DNA of 64,000 nucleotides from Hydractinia symbiolongicarpus (Eukaryota > Cnidaria > Hydrozoa > Anthoathecata > Hydractiniidae). Positions 1-10,870 of the stretch are shown one piece after another. The notes beneath the pieces are model-generated. The model was not told the origin of the DNA and searched no databases. It saw only the letters and a program-made list of their open reading frames with translations. Numbering within the stretch: position 1 is the stretch's first letter; every line of letters starts with the position of its first letter. The translations under genes and the position numbers were made by a program. The stretch spans positions 9,858,001 through 9,922,000 of the forward strand of contig NC_079879.1 in NCBI RefSeq assembly GCF_029227915.1, in the 5' to 3' direction.

Positions 1-12
1 CGCCTCTGGTCT

Positions 13-897
13 ATGCAACTTAATTTTGCTGTCTACTGTGCAACATCTGGCTGCCGTATTTTCATGCAACATCTAATCTCCGAGTTGCCTGTAGTTCGTG
101 CCGTATATCAATTCCATACCTTCTTTCAAATCCGTAAAAGTTTATCGGAGCTCGACATTTTAATACCAGGCTCAGAAATATTTCGATATTTAAACAACCC
201 AATCAAGCAACAAAAACTCCAGCAATTGGTGAATGAATTTGGAGTATCTAGCTCTGAAAAAAATTGGAGGAACGAAAGCACTTGGACTAGTTAGAAACTC
301 TATCGCAAGGATTATCCTGGTTCGGGTCCAGGCTATTTAAATGAAAGCTCGTGGAGTTGCTGGATTATTAAGAAAAGCCGAGCATTGACTCGTGTCGGTA
401 TCGAACGATTATCGCAAAGTGTGAGATTTTATGCTCATTAAATTCTCAATAACCAGGCAAAAGCAAGATCCGAGATAATTGGAAATCAAGTCAGTGCAAT
501 TGATGCTCAATGCTTGTATCTGACAACGTTTGAGGATCTGATAATCAAGGATAGCGATACAGGCAAAAAAATTGCTCAATTCCAAAATGTGTTGAAATAT
601 GCGCGATCCAAGGTGGATTTTAGTGTTGCTCATGAAGTTTATATGATCCCAAGTGATATGAAACTTCACATTGGAAATATTATGTATTTCACAAATAAAA
701 TTATGAATAGTAAGGATTACTTCTCTATTGGTGTCAATCCAAATATTAAGAAGGTTGAGAAGACCCCGAAGCCGCCAAAGGCGCGTCACACATCAGGGTC
801 ACGGAATGTGACGGCAACACCTCCCAAGCATGAAAAGCACGGAGTAATAGAGGCGGAACAACATGCAAATACTAAGGCCGCGTTGATTACAACTTGA
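13..897 (+). pseudogene. Broken gene of the Polinton-like element, function unknown
   Basis: An open stretch of 93 codons (13-294) is followed, across stops and a frame change, by a second open stretch (about 480-897) that ends in a lysine/proline-rich basic tail (KKVEKTPKPPKARH). Both pieces lie on the same strand beside other genes of the same element, so I read them as one decayed gene. The first piece may continue left of the window. I do not recognise a catalytic motif and assign no function. Its position, upstream of the capsid-like and ATPase-like genes, suggests a viral or structural gene, but that is inference only. Confidence 0.4.
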
Positions 898-959
898 ATA
901 GGTGTTTTTGTACTGTACATTTGGTTAAAGAAAGAAGAATAGTCTAGTGTGTTTCATCA

Positions 960-2176
960 ACAAATTAGAATAACATTTTACGAGAAATTGCCATTATTCC
1001 TACCCATATAACCTACAACAAGAGCCACAGCGGCAGCAATTGCCATGTATAGATGCTTAGCCACAAAATCGTCAAGAAGGATACTACAGTGCCAGTGATT
1101 CCGGGTAATGCTGCACCTGCTTTTTTCTGCCAAATATTTTAATAATTTTCCCAATTTTTCCAGTTGTTTTTGTACAAAGTTTTTACTACCACCGCCAGTT
1201 CCTGCTGCAGCACCCGCTCCTCCTCACTCTCCTGTCACTGCCAGCATAATGGTAGATATCAACAATCCAAAAGCTGACACAATTCTATAGTAATCCCCTA
1301 CTCCTTGATTAATATCTTAAGTTTTCCAAGCAGGGATGTGTCGTCTCCCGCGATTTTCATTAATGTGTCTTTAATTGCCCTCGGTTGTCTCTAAATCGTG
1401 GATGATAATTCACCATGAGCCTCTAATGTTGCTGCTTTTCTATCGGTCAAATTTTTAACTTTTGCAATATCGTTGTCCCAAATCTGTATCTCATCCTCAG
1501 ACATCCCAGGCAGTGCTTTCTTCCCCTCCAGTTCCTTCACATTGGCCTCTAGTCTCCCTACCTCAGTATCATAAGAAGTAATTTATTTGATAATGATTTT
1601 AAATTCCCCCTTATAGTTTGAAGTTCACGATCGAGTCCCTTTCTTTCACGCTCCGTAAAAACTTCTTTGCCGCCAAAGAAAGTTTCCAGAAGGCTTGTCG
1701 TTTCATTAACAACATCCTCAAGTAATGACATCATTTCGATATCATCTGCATTCTCCACCATGAACAATCTCGTTCAGGATGTTTTGAGCCACGGTTTTGC
1801 TGCCTTTGTTGGCGTAGTATAGTCGGTAAACCTCATGGCTTCCAAGGGATTTGCGCCCAACTTCCTTTTTATCTACTCAGAAGATCGCAACTCGCCATTC
1901 TTTTTCTCTATACCATCATAAAGAAGCTAATTCCCTCGCATCCGGATTCCCCAGCTCCTTCTCAAAATGTCTATAAAGGGAATCGATCTTCGACCTTTCA
2001 ACCCGTTCCTTCTGGGTTAGTTTCAGCGCACCCGCCTGTCGTTCTTCTGGTGCCGGCGTTGCACTGGTGCCAGGCCGTGCAAGGTCCCCAGGTCCAGTAA
2101 AAGATCCATTATCATTATTATCAATATCATCCTCATGTGAAAATTCCCCGTCTGGGTCATATGTTGGATTATCCAT
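960..2176 (-). pseudogene. Decayed coiled-coil protein gene of the Polinton-like element
   Basis: Reading starts at the ATG at 2176 with an acidic, Asp/Asn-rich N-terminus (MDNPTYDPDGEF, then a PGTSATPAPEERQ linker). It continues through a stop-broken part and reopens at 1767-1558 as a heptad-rich, Glu/Lys/Leu-rich segment typical of a coiled coil (EMMSLLEDVVNETTSLLETF). A further helical part in another frame follows at about 1560-1390, and weak hydrophobic segments at about 1250-960 could be a C-terminal membrane anchor. Several stops and frame changes break it. It runs opposite to the capsid-like gene that starts just beyond its 5' end, so the two genes are divergent. I recognise it as a type seen in cnidarian Polinton-like elements, but its role is unknown to me. 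Confidence 0.5.
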
Positions 2177-2339
2177 TTTATTTTAACAAAAAAAAACAAC
2201 TAACAATAAACTAGCAATGAATGATAATATATATGGAAAAACGGTAGATCCATACGCCAATTTTAAAATAATGTTCACAATGAAAACGAAAAGGCAACGC
2301 GTCAAGGTGAGCCATATCCCATCTACGATTATTTAGAAC

Positions 2340-3075
2340 GAAGATTTGTATGTGGATATTCTCAATATGGGACAGAACGATGTCATTTTTCCAGGGAGTC
2401 TTCAATTATTATTTGATCTGGAACTGACTGGTACCAATACGAAACGTACCATCATTTTAGATATCGGCAAGTGTCTGGTACAGAATCTGAAAATCGTACT
2501 CAATGGTAATGAAATTCAAAGCATTAACGCCTACAGAGTGTTACACGATAGGATTCAATTCGTTATACATTTTGCAAAGTATAAATATGTTATCAAGATA
2601 GAGGTACAGAGGCCTCAGGGTCTACGGCGGCAAAAGCGGCGGATGCTGCCTATAAAATTACTAACATTTGACTGGAATTCGACAAGGTGAATACTGAAGG
2701 CCTTGCAAGTGCTATGGTATCACGGTACAGTCAATTTCCCCTGCCCTTTGAGAGATTATTGCGCAGCAAGGTGATTACAATGAAAAAGGAGGATACCAGT
2801 TATAATTTACAAATCGACACCTCAGCAAAAAGTCTGAAGAGCGTTTTACTGCTCTTTGTAGGTCCGTCGAAAGTTACAAATTACTCGGGATGAACAACCC
2901 CAAAATTGAAAAAATAGCAATCACTGTCGAGGGCGTTGATTTTAGATCATCTCCTGATCATACTCTGCATGGTTCTGGAAGATTTTTACAGAGATTCAGT
3001 GATGGTATTACTCTGCATATAACTAAGAAAGAGAATGGAACCGGAAATATTCTCTGTTATATATATATTTGTTGA
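2340..3075 (+). pseudogene. Capsid-like structural protein relic, Polinton-like
   Basis: Three open pieces follow each other: 2346-2690, 2687-2893 and 2890-3075. The first begins with a segment containing LYVDILNMGQNDVIFPGS and LLFDLELTGTN, a beta-strand-rich pattern I associate with the major structural protein of cnidarian Polinton/adintovirus-like elements. The later pieces (KVITMKKEDTSYNL, KIEKIAITVEGVDF) also look like alternating beta strands. The end-to-start frame changes and stops make it non-functional as a single protein. It sits directly upstream of a packaging-ATPase-like gene on the same strand, the order expected for a virion morphogenesis block. The double jelly-roll identity is inferred from context and was not tested by a profile search. 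A second fragment of the same family lies at 48224-48415. Confidence 0.5.
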
Positions 3076-3118
3076 ACATCTTAAGCGGGCCCTTTCACAG
3101 TGTGGAATATTGAACTAA

Positions 3119-3727
3119 ATGAATTTAAACGTTGTTTTACAACCGCACACATCCATCTTTACAAGCCTGACAAGTTGTGGAAAAACTCAACGTGTTCTGG
3201 ACCTTCTCGAAGGCGAATACAAGAAGCATTTTTACAACATTATTCTCCTCTGCCCAACCATACGATGGAACAGCACTTACCTCGAGAGATCCTCGCTTTG
3301 GCAAGATAACTATGTATTCCTTATTAATCCCAAGGATCAACTTTTTGAATGTATTGAAAAATTATAGCTGGTGAAAACACGCTGTTTATTATCGATGATA
3401 TGATTGTTGGTGAAAATCTGGATAAGAAACGACAATCTTTGCTTGAATTAGCGATTTCAGGTAGACATCGAAAGCATATAGTCTATGGATGTTAACACAA
3501 TCCTATACCGCTTTACCTAAAAATCTTCGGAGGTAGAAAAACAGTTGTTTCTGTGGTATCCGCACAAAAGGTCAGATATGAAATTTATTGATGATGAAAC
3601 TAATTTGATCGGTGACTTGGAGGATATTAGGGATCAATTGAAAAAATCAAAACATGATTGTTGGTATGTGAGATTGGAGTATCCTAGAAGCTATAAAATT
3701 TTCGAATATTCATCAAATTTTAAATAA
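3119..3727 (+). pseudogene. Packaging-ATPase-like (FtsK/HerA, A32 type) relic
   Basis: The first part (3119-3367) holds a P-loop-like segment SLTSCGKTQRVLDLLE, in which the usual glycine-rich loop is partly changed, followed by FYNIILLCPTIRW. After a frame change, about 3370-3480 reads as a Walker-B-like strand LFIIDDMI and then LLELAISGRHRKH. The last part (3545-3727) reads FLWYPHKRSDMKFIDDE and DQLKKSKHDCWYVRLEYPR. This order matches the DNA-packaging ATPases of Polintons and related viruses, which pump DNA into capsids. At least two frame disruptions and in-frame stops break it. It follows the capsid-like gene after about 45 bp. Confidence 0.7.
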
Positions 3728-3744
3728 ATATACATAATAAATAA

Positions 3745-3957
3745 ATGCTCAACAACATTGTACTATTATTAGTTATTGTCTTACTCTGCGGGACACCGAG
3801 AAACGCTGCGGCACACCGAGAAGAATTGGATGAATTTAGGCATTGCGAATTACGAATTCGTAGGCTACCTGCCGTTGACCACCTGTCCATCAGCGGAACC
3901 AAGCACTTGTTTAGCGGTGAACAGGTTCGTAGGCATCCTTCAACGACTTGTTCCTAG
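3745..3957 (+). CDS. Small ORF with hydrophobic N-terminus, unknown
   Basis: A 70-codon frame starts with a hydrophobic run (MLNNIVLLLVIVLLCGT) that could be a signal peptide or membrane anchor, followed by a charged stretch (HREELDEFRHCELRIRR). It starts 18 bp after the ATPase-like relic ends and keeps the same direction, so it probably belongs to the element. I do not recognise a family. It may be truncated, because the downstream region (about 3960-4500) carries only scattered coding-like fragments with stops, such as VTFDSVEEKNCRLFYKKITR near 4300. Confidence 0.3.
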   Translation: MLNNIVLLLVIVLLCGTPRNAAAHREELDEFRHCELRIRRLPAVDHLSISGTKHLFSGEQVRRHPSTTCS

Positions 3958-4516
3958 ATGCGGATAGGTGACGCTTAAAATCCTCGAGCGAATGATGTTT
4001 TGATTTGATCCACAAAACGATATGATGTTTATTAAAAAAATCAATAAGATATTTGATCGTATACGAACCCGAATGCAAGAAAAAATAGTTATTTTGGATC
4101 CATGACAAATATCAAATTTTTTATTAGGCAACGCCTCGCCCAAATGTACATCCAGCTCCCTTGCCCTATGTTGGGAATTGACCTGAAAATTTCCAAATTT
4201 TTTTTCTTAAATATATTGATAGTTTATCCTTACTCATTTGAAACCACAGCAAAGCAAAGTTTTTCATCATGCACCATACATCATGCGATACGATGTGACT
4301 TTTGATTCGGTCGAGGAAAAAAATTGTCGTTTATTTTACAAAAAAATCACAAGACGGTACCTATGTGATGACACTATGCCAGTACATGGATTCCTACGCT
4401 GATCTTGTTGATCCCAATATACGTTTCATATGCATCGCGAAGGGGCCGCTGAGTTGTGTATAGATTATTTGTCCATTCAAAAAATTCGGTTTTCAAAAAA
4501 AACTAACAAGATAAAA

Positions 4517-5340
4517 ATGTCTTCTCAGCTTACCCTGTTAAATGCTGTACCTGATACTCCGCTCGATCAGCATTTACGACCTCTGTTCAAGCGTGCCGAT
4601 CTCGGTAGATTATTAGGGATCGGTCATATAAAAGCAGCATACAGAGACGTGAAAACCACACCTGGTCGTGATATCCTGGGTGGTGACTCCATCGCATCCC
4701 TCAAGCAAGGTCAAAATTGGCACGATACCTTCATCACATTCGACGATATTTTAGAGATTGTGCGTCGTTTTAAAACACTGATGGCTATACAACTCACCAT
4801 ATGGCTTACTAAAAAAGGTGTTGAAAAATATCAAGATAAGGTGAGGAAACAGCGCAAGCTTATCGAAGAAAAAGATACGTCTCTGGCACTTCTCGTGGAT
4901 GATCTAGATGACAGAGATAAACAAATTATGGTGCTGAAGGATGACATTGAGAATAAGGAGTGACAACTTGCAGCACAGGCCAAAGAAAATGCAAGGCTTC
5001 GAGAAAGGTATGTACCACGTCCACAAAGTCCCGGAAAAGATAACACGATTATGATCTACCGCAAGCATACCATACAGGACGACGACTTTCATCACTATCA
5101 TCTACCATACCATTGTGCACGTATTCAGAGAAATGCCATCCCAAGAAAACAACGATGGTTCCGTTGAAGCTTTCTATAATCTGAAGAAATTGCTATTATA
5201 GAAAATCTTAATGGTATGCACGCCTGCAATAGATTTGAAGAAAAAACGCATGTGGAGCGAAATTAATGTCACTTCAGACTTATCGATCTTACTTGGGATG
5301 ATTTGTATTTCATTTTTGTATAGATTCGTCGATACAAAAA
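4517..5340 (+). pseudogene. MSV199-type protein with coiled coil, nonsense-broken
   Basis: The likely start is the ATG at 4517, preceded by an A-rich stretch. The N-terminal part (residues ~20-110: LGRLLGIGHIKAAYRDVKTT, WHDTFITFDDILEIVRRFK) resembles the MSV199 domain of large DNA viruses and cnidarian Polinton-like elements, which is thought to bind DNA. A heptad-rich coiled coil follows (EEKDTSLALLVDDLDDRDKQI). A TGA at 4961-4963 interrupts it, but coding-like sequence continues in the same frame (ENARLRERYVPRPQSPGKDN) and later pieces include RFEEKTHVER and FRLIDLTWDDLYF. So the gene is an old copy with at least one nonsense change and further frame breaks. Family assignment is from pattern recognition. 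Confidence 0.6.
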
Positions 5341-5375
5341 AAGTTCGATTCCCAAAAAAATACCAAAGATAAAAA

Positions 5376-5720
5376 ATGTCTCTTACTGTGCTACGTGTAA
5401 TCGAGAAGAATGATCCTCATGAGGATGAAAAAGCTGGTAAACATAAAATTATATGAGCCGATGTCAGCGTAAACAGCTCACCGCGAGACTAAATTCTAAG
5501 AGTGAGGTACCCTAATATGATCGAGAAAACCAGATTATGACGATCCTAGGGCTGTTCAAGTCTGGTGCAGGTTTAAACAGGATGCTGTTGACAAGGGCGA
5601 CCTTTTTCGCAACCACTTTACACTGCCTGACAATGATACGTGGGAATTTTATGGAGGGTTGTTTGGCATCGATATGGCATAAGCAGGTGATAATATTGTG
5701 ACTCACAACGAGTCATAAAA
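5376..5720 (+). pseudogene. Short degraded gene of the Polinton-like element
   Basis: An ATG at 5376 sits behind an A-rich leader (AAAGATAAAAA) closely similar to the leader of the MSV199-type gene at 4517, suggesting that both genes shared one promoter style. The frame (MSLTVLRVIEKNDPHEDEK) breaks within 30 codons. A later frame reads VWCRFKQDAVDKGDLFRNHF then WEFYGGLFGIDMA, which looks like real protein. Stops and frame changes separate the parts. No function is assigned. Confidence 0.35.
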
Positions 5721-5780
5721 ATAATTAAAAATTGACCACTATGAAGAATTCAAAAATCAATTGAAATATCGAAACAAAAT

Positions 5781-6430
5781 ATGGAAGCATACGTACAACA
5801 ATTACAATTTAACAATATCTACAATATCTACAAATTTTTACAAATAATTTCAATATCTCTGTACCTCGACTACAATTTTGTATCAAAGGAACGTCAGTTA
5901 CTGGCCCGCAATGCTTGGAAAATTCTAGGTTTCGAAATGGAATATACTACGAAGGATTTGAGTAGACGGACCCAATTGATGAAGATAAACAGCTTTTAAA
6001 CAGAGTAGCAGCAGGCGAAAAAGCATGGGCAACATTCGCATGACATGATATCGACATGGAGTTAGAGAGTGATATTACACGTCTAAGGCTGCATATGGTT
6101 TGTGCGGATGTAAATAAATATGATGTTATCTATTACGAAGTAATCAAAAATAAAGAAGCATGGCTATCAGATCTAGCTGATTTGAAAAAGATAAGCTGGA
6201 TCCTAGACTTTCTTATAGCAGATGGGCGGTTGGTTGACATCAACAAAGTGAGCGAAATGTTATTAAAGGAATCGTCTATGGATATCCGTTCTATACCTTA
6301 CATCCTTATGATTATTTGCGAGATCTGGCTGAAGATGATCCAGATGACGCTGATACAGATGATGATTGGGTTGAAGATGATCAATGAGGGCTTAAATATT
6401 TTTTTTGGCTTATCAAAGCCACAAAATTAA
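5781..6430 (+). pseudogene. Degraded acidic gene of the Polinton-like element
   Basis: The region holds an open part at 6056-6430 (MELESDITRLRLHMVCADVN, then WLSDLADLKKISWILDFLIA). Near 6290-6385 another frame reads TLHPYDYLRDLAEDDPDDAD with a highly acidic end, which is more protein-like than the open frame there, so a frame change is likely near 6280. Upstream (5781-6050) has coding-like fragments only. I do not recognise the family. It is the last plus-strand gene before the convergent integrase-like gene at 6450-7370. Confidence 0.35.
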
Positions 6431-6449
6431 TTAAAAATCTACCATTCTT

Positions 6450-7370
6450 TCACATATTCAGGAGGTATTTAACATCCTCTGGAATCAACAATAATTCCTC
6501 TGCGACAAAACTTCGATGAGGCCCGTCTTTCAAATAATACAGCACGCGACTATTTTCTTCTGCTACAATGCAAGCCGGCCTATATGTTTTCTTGCTCCAC
6601 CATGCATCAGTCGCGCGTCTTTTGTGATTACCATGTTCTTCTCCTGATTGAAGAAGATAGATGTACAACTCATCTTCACGCAAAGGTGTTTCCTCTGCGT
6701 ATTCTTCACTTTACGCAAGTGGGACATCATCCAACTTGATGGCTTTTGACGGTTTCATACCAATCATTGCAGTCTTGGTGTTGTTGAGGCCTTTCACTAT
6801 AGTTTACAGGTGTTTCACCCATGTACTACTAGTTTCCTTACTGATCAACCCTTGTGCATAATGGTGCTTAAATAGTCTTTCTGCAAGGATCTTGTTGTAC
6901 AATTGTACAAAGGTCGTAAAGGTATGATGATACTTGGTGGGGGCTCGTTTAATCTCAAACTCTTTACCCTCTAACAATTTTGTCACCTCAGATTTACATT
7001 CTGAACCATCATCACATTGAAGAATTGTAGGATAGCGTAGAGGACCCGCCTTTTAAATATCTTTAATCATGTCTGCAACCTTGCTGGCTTTTTTCGTGCG
7101 TAAAGGCCTCGCCACCTTGTAACGTGAAGCCGCATCAATTCCCGTTAGAATATATTTGTGCGTATTTCCATACAACTTCTTGTGTGGCATGTACAACAGA
7201 GAAAACTGATGCATTTGGTTCAGTTTTGTAATTGCAAAATGTGGATAGTCAATCTTTTTTGGCCCTCGAATATGGCGAAGCCGTAGGAGATGCCTGGATA
7301 ACCAATGTACGACTCTTTTATGTGGTAATTTGCTCTCCTCAACCAATAGTTTAATGGCTTTTCTTCCAAC
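6450..7370 (-). pseudogene. Retroviral-type (rve) integrase relic of the Polinton-like element
   Basis: Minus-strand pieces in order are 7346-7053, about 7050-6804 and 6683-6450. The first carries an HTH-like basic part (VVHWLSRHLLRLRHIRGPKK) and the rve core start (YILTGIDAASRYKVARPLRT). The position of the first catalytic acid appears to read Ser (QFSLLYMP), so an active-site residue may be lost. The second piece has CDDGSE, the usual second catalytic Asp motif, and later NKILAERLFK with the third acid. The last piece has a chromo-like C-terminal domain (LYYLKDGPHRSFVAEELLLI). Polintons use this class of integrase for insertion. Stops between the pieces make it inactive. Confidence 0.7.
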
Positions 7371-7499
7371 CTAAAGATGTTTAGTCTGATTATAAATACT
7401 TCTTAATTTTTCTGCATCCTGCTCTGTTACGATATGTTGTTTTGGGATATTTATTATATATCAAAACGTATGTTGTTTATAAATACTTATACACCGCAA

Positions 7500-7790
7500 A
7501 ACCTAGAAGTGCTAGAGAGTCAACGATGAACGCTAACGCACTGTCCTGCTGATGTTTGAAAGTTGTGTAAAAATCAGACAATTTTGGAGCTTTTTTGATC
7601 GTTGCAATGTAGTATTCTCGCATAAACTTACAGACTCCTTCAAATACTCACCGGCTTGCCTTTTCAACTGTCGTTGTTTATTGTACCAGTCGATCTTTGC
7701 CTTCCTCTCGCGCACCCATTTGGCCTGAGCGACTTGTAGTTATTCGATAGCTTTATCATACTTTTTACGTTTTACCTCACCATGCCCGGA
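7500..7790 (-). pseudogene. Small basic ORF remnant, unknown
   Basis: The minus strand is open at 7715-7533 (VRERKAKIDWYNKQRQLKRQ), a Lys/Arg/Gln-rich helix-forming segment. Coding-like sequence upstream to about 7790 (KRKKYDKAIE) is interrupted by a stop. It lies between the integrase relic and the polymerase relic with the same direction, so it probably belongs to the element. I do not recognise the family. Confidence 0.3.
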
Positions 7791-7845
7791 AAGTTTACTG
7801 AATAAGAAATTACTGCCTGAAAAAACCAGGGCATTAATTGCTGCA

Positions 7846-9380
7846 TTAGTTGCTTTTTTTATTTATACTTAACGGTTTCCTTTTCCAATAACGCCCGATG
7901 CACATTTTATTCTGTTGCCCATTGAACTTGAAATTGTCTAAGGGATAATAGTTTACATTGCGTGCATTTTTACTTTCTTCCATGTTCTTTTGTGTTGTGT
8001 TTGTCATATAGGCAAAGGCAAATTTCGCTGGATAATCATTATATATATTTTTAAGCACGATACTCACGGGAATCCACCCTTTTTCACCGCCATCTAACGA
8101 CTTGCTACTATATTATCGCTCAATTGCTCATCGGTGATTTTCTCCACAAAGTGTTTTTTGATCAGGGTAAGATCATATTTTCCATAATTAAATCCAAATA
8201 CAGGCACCTGATTTAATCATTCTCCCCATGCTTTTTGAACTTCATTTGGCAACATGTCAAAATCATCAGGATTTGCATACATTTTTTCTACTTCTGCTAC
8301 AATCAATTGCTGCCTGCGTTCAAGATCGTCGACAAATTGACCGATCCAGATATTTGGATCTTCGTGCTCGATAAACGTAGGTTTACCATTAAAACTATCA
8401 TGAGCCGCAACACATAACTAAATGCTGACTTTTGACCATAAAAATCCTTATCTGATTTGTTGAGCTGATGTGTAAATTTCTTCCCGTAGCAAATGATTTT
8501 CGTTTTATCTCCAGTGTATGTATCATCGACCATATGCCTGATTAGACTTTTGTTCTGTGTCAATAACCCTTGCACAGAACATACATATTTTTTAAATAAA
8601 AACAGTGGCCTGTATGTTTTCCTAGGTTGATTGTGTCTAATCCTTGTCGGTGTTGGTTTTGCCCATATATCAACCACCATGGTGCCTTTTCTGAGCTTGT
8701 TTTTGGCTCGTAAATCCTAATGTTTATCTTGAATTTTCTAAAAATACCTTCAATATCTACTAACTGCGTTGCAAGCACGTCTTTTCGTGTAAGCTTGTCA
8801 TTTTCTCGCATCTGTCAATAAAACCTTTGATCTCATTGATGGTTGACAGCGACTTCTAGCCCTTGGTGTCATAATGGGTTGCCGTTTCGCCTCCTCCTTT
8901 GTGTACCATGCATTCAAAACTATAAACTACATTGGTTCTCATGTTAATGTATGGTGTAATTTTTCCCATAATTAGCTCTGTCAGTTGTCTTTTCAAGTTC
9001 TTGTTTATTCTCCAAGTTTTGACTTGCGTTTCATCCTCCAACATCTTCATGTCATTCTCATCAAATATGTGTTGGATATCGTCGAGACCTTTTTCGGTAT
9101 TTGCGGTCTTTTTCGGAAATAGATGCTTGATGCCTTCAACTCCAGTGTAGTTTTCTTGGTTGTCTTCGATATGATAGTCCTCCTTTGCTTCAGCTTCAAT
9201 TTCATCATGTAGGTTAAGTCGTTTTTTTGTTTCGTCCTTTATTTTGTTGTTATAATCGCTAACGGTATCCCGCATACTCTGCAATCAAGCGGTAAGAGCA
9301 TTGGTAGTGGATGCTACTGATGCTGATACAGCATTGTATATTGCGTTGATTGCATCTCCAAAAGAACGCATTTTGTCCTT
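7846..9380 (-). pseudogene. Truncated family B DNA polymerase (N-terminal region) of the Polinton-like element
   Basis: Reading from about 9373 on the minus strand, the N-terminus (MRSFGDAINAIYNAVSASVA) leads into a charged leader (9284-8856). Then come pieces at 8811-8560 and 8680-8303 that resemble the N-terminal extension of Polinton-type protein-primed polymerases (GKHTGHCFYLKNMYVL). Near 8200-8100 there is an exonuclease-like motif (VPVFGFNYGKYDLTLIKKHF). The palm and thumb parts of a normal polymerase are absent: the sequence passes directly into an unrelated-looking 73-codon frame at 8067-7846 (KNIYNDYPAKFAFAYM, YYPLDNFKFNGQQNK). A large internal deletion is therefore likely, along with several frameshifts. 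No replication function can remain. The nature of the terminal 73-codon piece is unknown. Confidence 0.55.
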
Positions 9381-9600
9381 TTATTATATATTTTTTTATC
9401 AATAATTTTTTTTTAAATGGACAGATATTGACATTTTGCGCATGATGACGTCACACTCCGTTGAAGTTTATGCACATGCGCAGATGTTTGTCGGATGACG
9501 TCAATTTTTTGCACATGCGCAGATTGGGGAAAGCAGGCGATTTTGCTTGGTTAGGGGGAGGTATACTAGGAGAGTAAATTCAGTGATTAGCTTTTTTTCC
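9381..9600. promoter_or_regulatory. Possible end region of the Polinton-like element with paired TGACGTCA and TGCGCA sites
   Basis: Immediately upstream of the polymerase-like gene are two TGACGTCA palindromes (CRE-like, about 9465 and 9496) and three TGCGCA-containing sites (GCGCATG, then two copies of GCACATGCGCAGA), alternating within about 90 bp. CRE and NRF1-like sites are common in animal promoters, so this may be a promoter or the terminal region of the element. No terminal inverted repeat partner is visible because the left end of the element lies outside the window. Confidence 0.35.
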
Positions 9601-9899
9601 TGGAGGGGTTCTCAGGCAGACCTTTTTTGCGGGGACTTGTACGAGTTGAACCCCCAACTGACATAACTGCACTCATAATTAGATAATACTCGATGCATAC
9701 ACCTTTGTGAAAGTATCATCAAAAGTCGTAAACGCGCATGCGCATATCTATCACCCAAAATCTTTTGAGTATAAGAAAATTCCCTTACTCAGAAATATTT
9801 TGTCCACTAAGAAAAATATTACTAGTTGATGGTGAATATATATGAGGTAAGTGCGATTTCGAAATTAGAGATTTTTGAGCTCATTCTAAAATGGGCTCA

Positions 9900-10330
9900 A
9901 AGAAATCTATAGCTTAAGCCGTTTTAATACAGCGCTTACTTGAAAAAAGGGCTAAGATTGGCAAAAATGATGCTTGCTGTAGAGTCACCGCCTACAAAGT
10001 TAAACGGAGTCTACAGGTTAAAAGGTACCCTTCGACAAAATAGATATGGAAATAGGTGCATGCAGGCAATTTCTGTCGCGTTTCTAACATTTTCTTGGTC
10101 GTTATGGATTTCGGGTTACAGGAACAATACAATTATTAAGAAAGAGACCGGAATTTTACAGGAGAGGATACGATAGGTTTAAAATTTTAAGAATTTACAC
10201 TCTCTATTTATATGCCTTGCTCAATAAGAAAAGAAGCTCTGGGATCGAGGTGAGAAAGGGAGATTAAAGGTATTACGTAATCCACCATGCATCTTAAGTG
10301 TCGCTGTAACTACACTGTAATAACAGCGAC
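9900..10330. repeat. Dispersed repeat, copy 1 (partner at 30535-31035)
   Basis: This stretch matches 30535-31035 over several blocks: GTAGAGTCACC-CCTACAAA, TTAAAATTTTAAGAA, and a closing block with GTATTACGTAA-CCACCATGC followed by GTGTCGCTG. Both copies have the same orientation and are clearly diverged with small insertions. No coding capacity is seen, and a 78-codon frame here is not supported. The family is unknown. The copy at 30.5 kb contains a 28-bp palindrome that this copy lacks. Confidence 0.6.
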
Positions 10331-10664
10331 ACATATAAAAGTATTATAATAATTATAATAATTATAATAATTATAATAATGTTATGTTATCTGTTATTTA
10401 GCTGATGTGTTTAACGTTTTAACGTTTTTAGCAACAATTATAGCTGTCGACAGCGAGGTTCGTCCAGTATTTTACCCATTGTTTACGGTTCTGGGGTAAA
10501 AAAAATAAAAGTCTTACCTTCGCGAACTAGATTGTAAACAAAGGCAGATTACCAGGAAAAGTTTTACTGACGTCAACAGTGCAAAATGCTTTTTAAAAAG
10601 ATTAATGTGAAAGTAATGTTTACGGTCATTTGTTTTCGAATTAAAGGGATTTAAAAGTTTGTTA

Positions 10665-10870
10665 CTGACGTCATTAACCCGTTGACACCGAAACGGGTAG
10701 GTCGACCAATCTTTGAAATATGGGTTAAATTTTTGTGCAAACAGATCCTTAGTTGCCCAACCAATTTATTTGGCCTTAAAGTTATAAGCACAATACAATG
10801 GTTTCACTAATTTAAAAAACGCTAGTCGCCTCAGTCCATTGTATCGACTTGAAATTAATAACTTTAAGTG
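10665..10870 (-). repeat. Diverged piece of the Helitron family seen at 31.8-41 kb
   Basis: The order of blocks (GACGTC, AACCCGT, CCGAAACGG, then TTGCCCAACCAA, TTATTTGGCCT, AAAGTT, ATGGTTTCACTAAT) follows that of the minus-oriented Helitron at 31771-32495 around 32160-32330. It is strongly diverged and no Helitron ends are visible. The rest of the gap to 11822 holds no gene I can support; an (AATTAT)-like run lies at 10345-10380. Confidence 0.4.

Noticed and set aside
3911-4143. Two minus-strand frames after the small ORF at 3745
   Set aside because: Neither has protein-like conservation and the plus strand there shows weak remnants of element genes, so the direction is undecided.
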